DNA of 33,866 bases from NCBI GenBank assembly GCA_024636705.1, contig JAGXGN010000169.1, positions 1 to 33,866 of the forward strand, read 5' to 3'. Positions 30,226-33,866 of this stretch are shown in pieces. The notes under the pieces are model-generated. The model ran no database searches. It was not told the origin of the DNA and was given only the letters and a program-made list of their open reading frames with translations. This DNA comes from Halomonas sp. Its GTDB lineage: Bacteria; Pseudomonadota; Gammaproteobacteria; Pseudomonadales; Halomonadaceae. The translations under genes and the position numbers were made by a program. How positions within the stretch are numbered: position 1 is the stretch's first letter; every line of letters starts with the position of its first letter.

Positions 30226-31559
30226 CCCGCCACCATCATCTCGTCTATCAACCAGCTGCCGGTATGGATGCTGCCGCGGGTATCGGTATCGTCACCCACC
30301 GCCCGCAGGCCCTTGAACATGGCCTCGAGATTGCCCGCGATGGTGAACTCTTCCACCGGGTGCTGAATCTCGCCATTCTCGACCCAGAAACCGGCAGCGC
30401 CACGCGAGTAGTCCCCGGTCACGGCATTCACGCCCTGCCCCATCAATTCGGTCACCAGGACGCCGCGATCCATCCGCGCCAAGATCGCCTCCAGCGACGT
30501 GAGGGGTGCCATGATGCGCAGGTTGCGCGCACCGCCGGCATCGCCGGTGGTCTGCATGCCCAGGCGCCGGGCGCTGTAGGCCGACAGCATGTAGCTGGCC
30601 AGTCGGCCGTTTTCGATGAAGACATTGTCCCGCGTCTGCACCCCCTCGTTGTCGAAGGGACTGCTGGCCATGGCACCTGGCTCCATGGGCCGTTCGCCGA
30701 GGCTGAACCAGTCGGGGAAGATGTCATCACCCAGGCGGTCGCAGAGAAATGACGCCTGGCGATAGAGTGCTCCTCCGGCAATCGCCCCCATGAGGGAACC
30801 GATGAGGCCACTCGCCAGGGAAGGATCGAACAGCACCGGCAAGCGGCCGGTCGCGGGACGCCGGGCGCCGAGGCGTCGCAGGGTACGGCGCGCGGCGCTC
30901 TGGCCGACTCGCACCGGGTCGACAAGATCGCGCGGATGGCGAGCCGTGGTGAAGTCATAGTCACGCTGCATCCCGCTGTCGTCCTCGGCGATCAACATGC
31001 AGGAAAGCGAGTGGCGGCTACCCCGCTGACTGCCCAGGAAGCCGTGACTGTTGGCATACACCCGCACGCCCTCGCCACTGGACAGCGAGGCCCCATCGGA
31101 ACTTCGAATACCGCGGACGTCGCGGCCCGCCGTCTCGCAGGCCAACGCCAGATCGATGGCCTCCTCGGTGGTCAGTGCCCAGGGATGGTGAACATCCAGG
31201 TCGGGTAGGTCACGCGCCATCAAGGCGGCATCGGCCAGGCCTGCCACCGGGTCCTCGCCGGTATGACGGGCGATGGCCAAGGCCTTTTCCACGACGGCAA
31301 GAATGGAGGCGTCACTCGCATCCGTGGACGAGGCACTGCCCTTGCGTGACCCCACATAGACGGTCACGGCGATGCCCTGGTCGCGAGACAGCTCGACGGT
31401 CTCGACCTCTCCCTCGCGCACGCTGACGCCAATTCCCTGATCGACGCTGGCGCCCACCTCGCAGGCATCGGCACCGGCACGCCTGGCAAGCGCCAGCGCC
31501 GACTCGGCACGGGTTTCCAGCAACTGCTGCTGGGTGGTGGCATCGAAAGCCTGTGTCAT
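30222..31559 (-). CDS. pmbA: TldE/PmbA subunit of the TldDE metalloprotease
   Basis: Partner of TldD in the heterodimeric protease that processes microcin B17 and CcdA in E. coli and ribosomally made peptides elsewhere. It has 445 residues. Seen: ISVREGEVETVELSRDQGIAVTVYVGSRKGSASS, PVLFDPSLASGLIGSLMGAIAGGALYRQ, NEGVQTRDNVFIENGRLASYML and GQGVNAVTGDYSRGAAGFWVENGEI. No HExxxH motif is present, as expected for the non-catalytic E subunit; tldD lies 0.8 kb away. It is divergent from yjgA across 114 nt. Confidence 0.97.
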   Translation of the reverse strand: MTQAFDATTQQQLLETRAESALALARRAGADACEVGASVDQGIGVSVREGEVETVELSRDQGIAVTVYVGSRKGSASSTDASDASILAVVEKALAIARHTGEDPVAGLADAALMARDLPDLDVHHPWALTTEEAIDLALACETAGRDVRGIRSSDGASLSSGEGVRVYANSHGFLGSQRGSRHSLSCMLIAEDDSGMQRDYDFTTARHPRDLVDPVRVGQSAARRTLRRLGARRPATGRLPVLFDPSLASGLIGSLMGAIAGGALYRQASFLCDRLGDDIFPDWFSLGERPMEPGAMASSPFDNEGVQTRDNVFIENGRLASYMLSAYSARRLGMQTTGDAGGARNLRIMAPLTSLEAILARMDRGVLVTELMGQGVNAVTGDYSRGAAGFWVENGEIQHPVEEFTIAGNLEAMFKGLRAVGDDTDTRGSIHTGSWLIDEMMVAG

Positions 31560-31632
31560 GCGTTTCCCCCTAGTGACCGGCCCAGCGGCCGGTGGTCAAT
31601 CATTGCGCGATGCACAGTCCGCGCCTGCGAAC

Positions 31633-31641
31633 TGGTATAAT
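31633..31641 (+). promoter_or_regulatory. Extended -10 promoter of yjgA
   Basis: TGGTATAAT (31633-31641) combines a TGn extension with a perfect TATAAT, 32 nt upstream of the yjgA ATG. No good -35 lies at 16-18 nt, which extended -10 promoters can tolerate. Confidence 0.55.
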
Positions 31642-31673
31642 GAATATTCCGAGCCCCAACCGATGGAAGCGGC

Positions 31674-32207
31674 ATGTCCCAGGAATTCTCTCGCCAGGCA
31701 TTCGACCGACTGTCTAAGATCGATGACGACGAGCCACCCAGCAAGTCCCAACTCAAGCGTGACATGCACGCCCTGCAGGCCATCGGCGAGCACATCATCG
31801 CCATGTCGCCTGCCGAGCGAGCCCGCTTCCCGCTTTCCGATACCCTGCTGGCGGCCGTGGAGGAGACATCACGGATCCGTTCCCATGAAGGCCGAAGGCG
31901 CCACATGCAATACATCGGCAAGCTCATGCGTCGGGAAGATCTCGACGCTATCCGGGCCGTCTTCGATGAAATCGAGCAGGAGGAGATGAAACGCAACCAT
32001 GCCTTCCATCGCCTCGAACGCTGGCGTGACCGCCTCATCGAGGAGGGAGACGCCGCCGTGGAGCCCTTCATCGAGGCATTTCCCGCGGCCGATCGCCAGA
32101 CCCTGCGCCAACTGATCCGCAATGCCCGGCGGGAAAAGGATCAGGGCAATCCGCCCACCAGCTCCCGCAAGCTGTTCCGACTAATCCGTGATACCGCAGG
32201 ACTGTAA
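31674..32207 (+). CDS. yjgA: DarP/YjgA family ribosome-associated protein
   Basis: Conserved DUF615 protein; in E. coli YjgA (DarP) associates with late 50S assembly intermediates. It has 177 residues, charged and mostly helical, with no membrane segment. Family parts: SKSQLKRDMHALQAIGEHI, RRHMQYIGKLMRREDLDAIRAVFD, RLERWRDRLIEEGDAAVEPFIEAFPAADRQTLRQLIRNARREK and KLFRLIRD near the end. It has its own promoter candidate. Its position between pmbA and tldD is conserved in Pseudomonas. Confidence 0.94.
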   Translation: MSQEFSRQAFDRLSKIDDDEPPSKSQLKRDMHALQAIGEHIIAMSPAERARFPLSDTLLAAVEETSRIRSHEGRRRHMQYIGKLMRREDLDAIRAVFDEIEQEEMKRNHAFHRLERWRDRLIEEGDAAVEPFIEAFPAADRQTLRQLIRNARREKDQGNPPTSSRKLFRLIRDTAGL

Positions 32208-32210
32208 GCC

Positions 32211-32350
32211 TGGTGCCGAGCTCGGGGCTAACCCGGCGGCAACCCTTCGAGGAGGCGCTGTGAATACCTCCGTGTACGCTACCGACGCCATCCCTGGCGT
32301 AGGACCTCCTCTTCGGGCTGCCCCCGGTGCCCCTCGTGTTGTGTGCTACC
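32211..32350. other. Structured gene-free element between yjgA and tldD (dispersed repeat or ncRNA candidate)
   Basis: The 147-nt gap between convergent genes holds dense complementarity. There is a 10-bp palindrome CCGAGCTCGG (32216-32225) and a perfect hairpin ACGCCA-TCCC-TGGCGT (32285-32300). GAGGAGG (32249-32255) can pair with CCTCCTC (32305-32311), but its GGAGG core can instead pair with CCTCC (32267-32271). TACGC (32275-32279) can likewise pair with GCGTA (32297-32301). No open reading frame with a ribosome site is convincing. It is not a simple U-tract terminator. I recall similar blocks scattered through marine and halophilic gammaproteobacterial genomes, but could not search. Strand is unknown. 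Confidence 0.55.
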
Positions 32351-32354
32351 AACC

Positions 32355-33809
32355 TCAGGACTGGGTGCCGCCGATCGTCAGCTCGTCTAGTTTGAGGGTC
32401 GGCTGGCCGACACCCACCGGCACGCCCTGGCCTTCCTTGCCGCAGACGCCGATCCCGGTATCCAGCGCCATGTCATGGCCGATCATGGAGACACGACCCA
32501 TGGCCTCGGGTCCATTGCCGATCAGGGTCGCACCCTTGACCGGCGTGGTGATGCGACCGTCCTCGATCAGGTAGGCCTCGCTTGCCGAGAAGACGAACTT
32601 CCCCGAGGTGATATCCACCTGGCCCCCGCCGAAGCTCACCGCATAGATGCCGCGCTTGACACTGCGCAGGATATCCTCGGGGTCATCCTGTCCGGCCAGC
32701 ATGTAGGTATTGGTCATTCGCGGCATCGGCAGGTGGGCGAAGGACTCGCGGCGGGCATTGCCGGTCGGGGCCATGCCCATCAGGCGTGCATTGAGCTTGT
32801 CCTGCATGTAGCCGGTGAGGATGCCGTCCTCGATCAAGGGGGTGTACTGGCCCAGGGTACCTTCATCATCGACAGTCATCGAACCACGCCGATCGGCCAG
32901 GGTCGCATCGTCGACCACGGTGACGCCGGGAGAGGCCACCCGCTTCCCCATGCGTCCGGCGAAGGCCGAGCTGCCCTTGCGGTTGAAGTCCCCTTCCAGG
33001 CCGTGGCCTACCGCTTCGTGCAGCAGGATGCCCGGCCACCCCGGGCCCAGCACGACCGGTAACTGGCCGGCCGGTGCATCGACGGCCTCGAGATTGACCA
33101 ACGCCTGGCGAACCGCCTCCTTGGCATAGCGCTCGGCGACCTGCTCGTCGCGAAGACGCGCCATGGAATAGCGTCCGCCACCACCGGCACTACCGCGTTC
33201 ACGCCGGCCATTCCTGACCACGATGACGCTGACATTGAAACGCACCAGCGGGCGGATATCCGCCGCCAGGGTGCCATCGCTGGCCCGCACCAGCACCAGT
33301 TCATGGACACCGCTGAGCGAGGCACTCACCTGGGATACCGCGGGATCGGCCGCCCGCGCGGCCCGATCGGCCTGCTTGAGCATGGTGATCTTGTCCTCGG
33401 CGGAGAGCCCGGAGAGTGGATCCACCCCGGCATAGGCGGCAGGGTGGCGTGCCGCGACTCTCGTAGCGGACTTGAGCTGGCTACCACTTCGCACGATCCC
33501 GGCGGCCGTGCGTCCTGTCTCGGCCAGGGCCTCGGGCGATATCTGGTTGGAATAGGCGAAGCCCGTCTTCTCACCGGCCATGGAGCGAACCCCCACACCC
33601 CCGTCGATGTTGTAGCTGGCCTCCTTGACCTCGCCATCCTCGAGTACCCATCCCTCCTGCCAGGTGCGCTGGAAATAGAGATCGGCATAATCGATGCCGC
33701 GTCCCAGGGCATGGCCCAGCCCCACGTCCAGGGTGTCGAGGTCCAGTCCACCGGGAGCGAGCAGGGTCTCGGCGACGTCATCGAGAAGAAAGTCTTGGCG
33801 TGATGTCAT
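32355..33809 (-). CDS. tldD: Metalloprotease TldD, catalytic subunit
   Basis: Zinc metalloprotease that works with TldE/PmbA to trim unfolded peptides passing through the heterodimer. It has 484 residues, close to the 481 of E. coli. The metal site is [14 protein letters not shown] (His264-Glu265...His269). A further Cys ligand candidate lies in [27 protein letters not shown]. The N terminus includes [29 protein letters not shown]. The start at 33809 is 26 nt from the adapter sequence at the contig end, so its promoter is not in the window. It is convergent with yjgA across the structured gap. Confidence 0.97.
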   Translation of the reverse strand: MTSRQDFLLDDVAETLLAPGGLDLDTLDVGLGHALGRGIDYADLYFQRTWQEGWVLEDGEVKEASYNIDGGVGVRSMAGEKTGFAYSNQISPEALAETGRTAAGIVRSGSQLKSATRVAARHPAAYAGVDPLSGLSAEDKITMLKQADRAARAADPAVSQVSASLSGVHELVLVRASDGTLAADIRPLVRFNVSVIVVRNGRRERGSAGGGGRYSMARLRDEQVAERYAKEAVRQALVNLEAVDAPAGQLPVVLGPGWPGILLHEAVGHGLEGDFNRKGSSAFAGRMGKRVASPGVTVVDDATLADRRGSMTVDDEGTLGQYTPLIEDGILTGYMQDKLNARLMGMAPTGNARRESFAHLPMPRMTNTYMLAGQDDPEDILRSVKRGIYAVSFGGGQVDITSGKFVFSASEAYLIEDGRITTPVKGATLIGNGPEAMGRVSMIGHDMALDTGIGVCGKEGQGVPVGVGQPTLKLDELTIGGTQS

Positions 33810-33835
33810 TCGGCATTTTCCACAGAGATCTGCGG

Positions 33836-33866
33836 CTGTCTCTTATACACATCTGACGCTGCCGAC
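33836..33866. other. Illumina Nextera (Tn5 mosaic-end) adapter sequence, not genomic
   Basis: The final 31 bases begin with the 19-bp Tn5 mosaic end CTGTCTCTTATACACATCT (33836-33854), followed by GACGCTGCCGAC. This is the reverse complement of the Nextera read-1 adapter, truncated by two bases. It is untrimmed library sequence at the contig end and should be masked. The 26 bases between it and tldD are probably genomic but rest on the same reads. Confidence 0.97.

Noticed and set aside
32245-32262. Resemblance of CGAGGAGGCGCTG to the SAH riboswitch core
   Set aside because: It has one extra G against the CGAGGRGCGCUGC core and I find no matching downstream pseudoknot partner. It is also downstream of yjgA and antisense or 3' to tldD, not upstream of a methionine-cycle gene.
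33836-33866. Possible Tn5-type transposon inverted repeat
   Set aside because: The mosaic end is followed by the Nextera primer tail and sits exactly at the contig end, which identifies it as library adapter.

Overview
The window is about 34 kb of dense, high-GC chromosomal core DNA from a gammaproteobacterium. Gene order follows a Pseudomonas-type backbone very closely: ftsI-ftsL-rsmH, rnpB, rsmI, lpoA-yraN-gmhA-dolP, sspB-sspA, petABC, rplM-rpsI, zapE, yhcB, nif3, degS-type protease, hisD-hisG-murA-ibaG, mlaFEDCB, kdsDC-lptCAB, rpoN-hpf-ptsN-rapZ-npr, pmbA, yjgA, tldD. A halophilic Halomonadaceae member (Halomonas-like) is my best guess, from the acidic GC-rich proteins and overall protein style. 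That is inference, not something I could search.

Layout: 1-2148 (minus) is the left end of the division/cell-wall cluster, with ftsI cut by the window edge and mraZ missing from its usual place. 2202-3448 (minus) holds RNase P RNA and rsmI. 3486-6839 (plus) is the lpoA-yraN-gmhA-dolP envelope operon, ended by a strong terminator. 6955-10885 (minus) holds the stringent starvation pair sspAB and the complete cytochrome bc1 operon. 11050-13280 (minus) carries rpsI/rplM with its own promoter and terminator, then zapE. 13453-15981 contains yhcB, nif3 and a DegS/AlgW-type protease. 15992-19528 (minus) is ibaG-murA-hisG-hisD, and 19660-22773 (minus) is the Mla phospholipid-transport operon. From 23115 the plus strand carries Kdo synthesis and LPS transport (kdsD-kdsC-lptC-lptA-lptB), then sigma-54 and the nitrogen-PTS genes (rpoN-hpf-ptsN-rapZ-npr). 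The window ends with the metalloprotease halves pmbA and tldD flanking yjgA.

Many genes serve the envelope: peptidoglycan (ftsI, murA, lpoA), LPS (gmhA, kdsDC, lptABC) and outer-membrane asymmetry and integrity (mla, dolP, degS).

No mobile element, CRISPR array, phage or defence locus is visible. The points most worth checking are: (1) the last 31 bases are Illumina Nextera adapter, not genome; (2) a structured, gene-free element with alternative pairings lies between yjgA and tldD; (3) a tandem pair of sigma-54-like -24/-12 elements sits directly upstream of rpoN; (4) an apparent decayed 3' end of a YrbG-type Ca2+/Na+ antiporter lies between mlaF and kdsD; (5) mraZ is missing between rnpB and rsmH.
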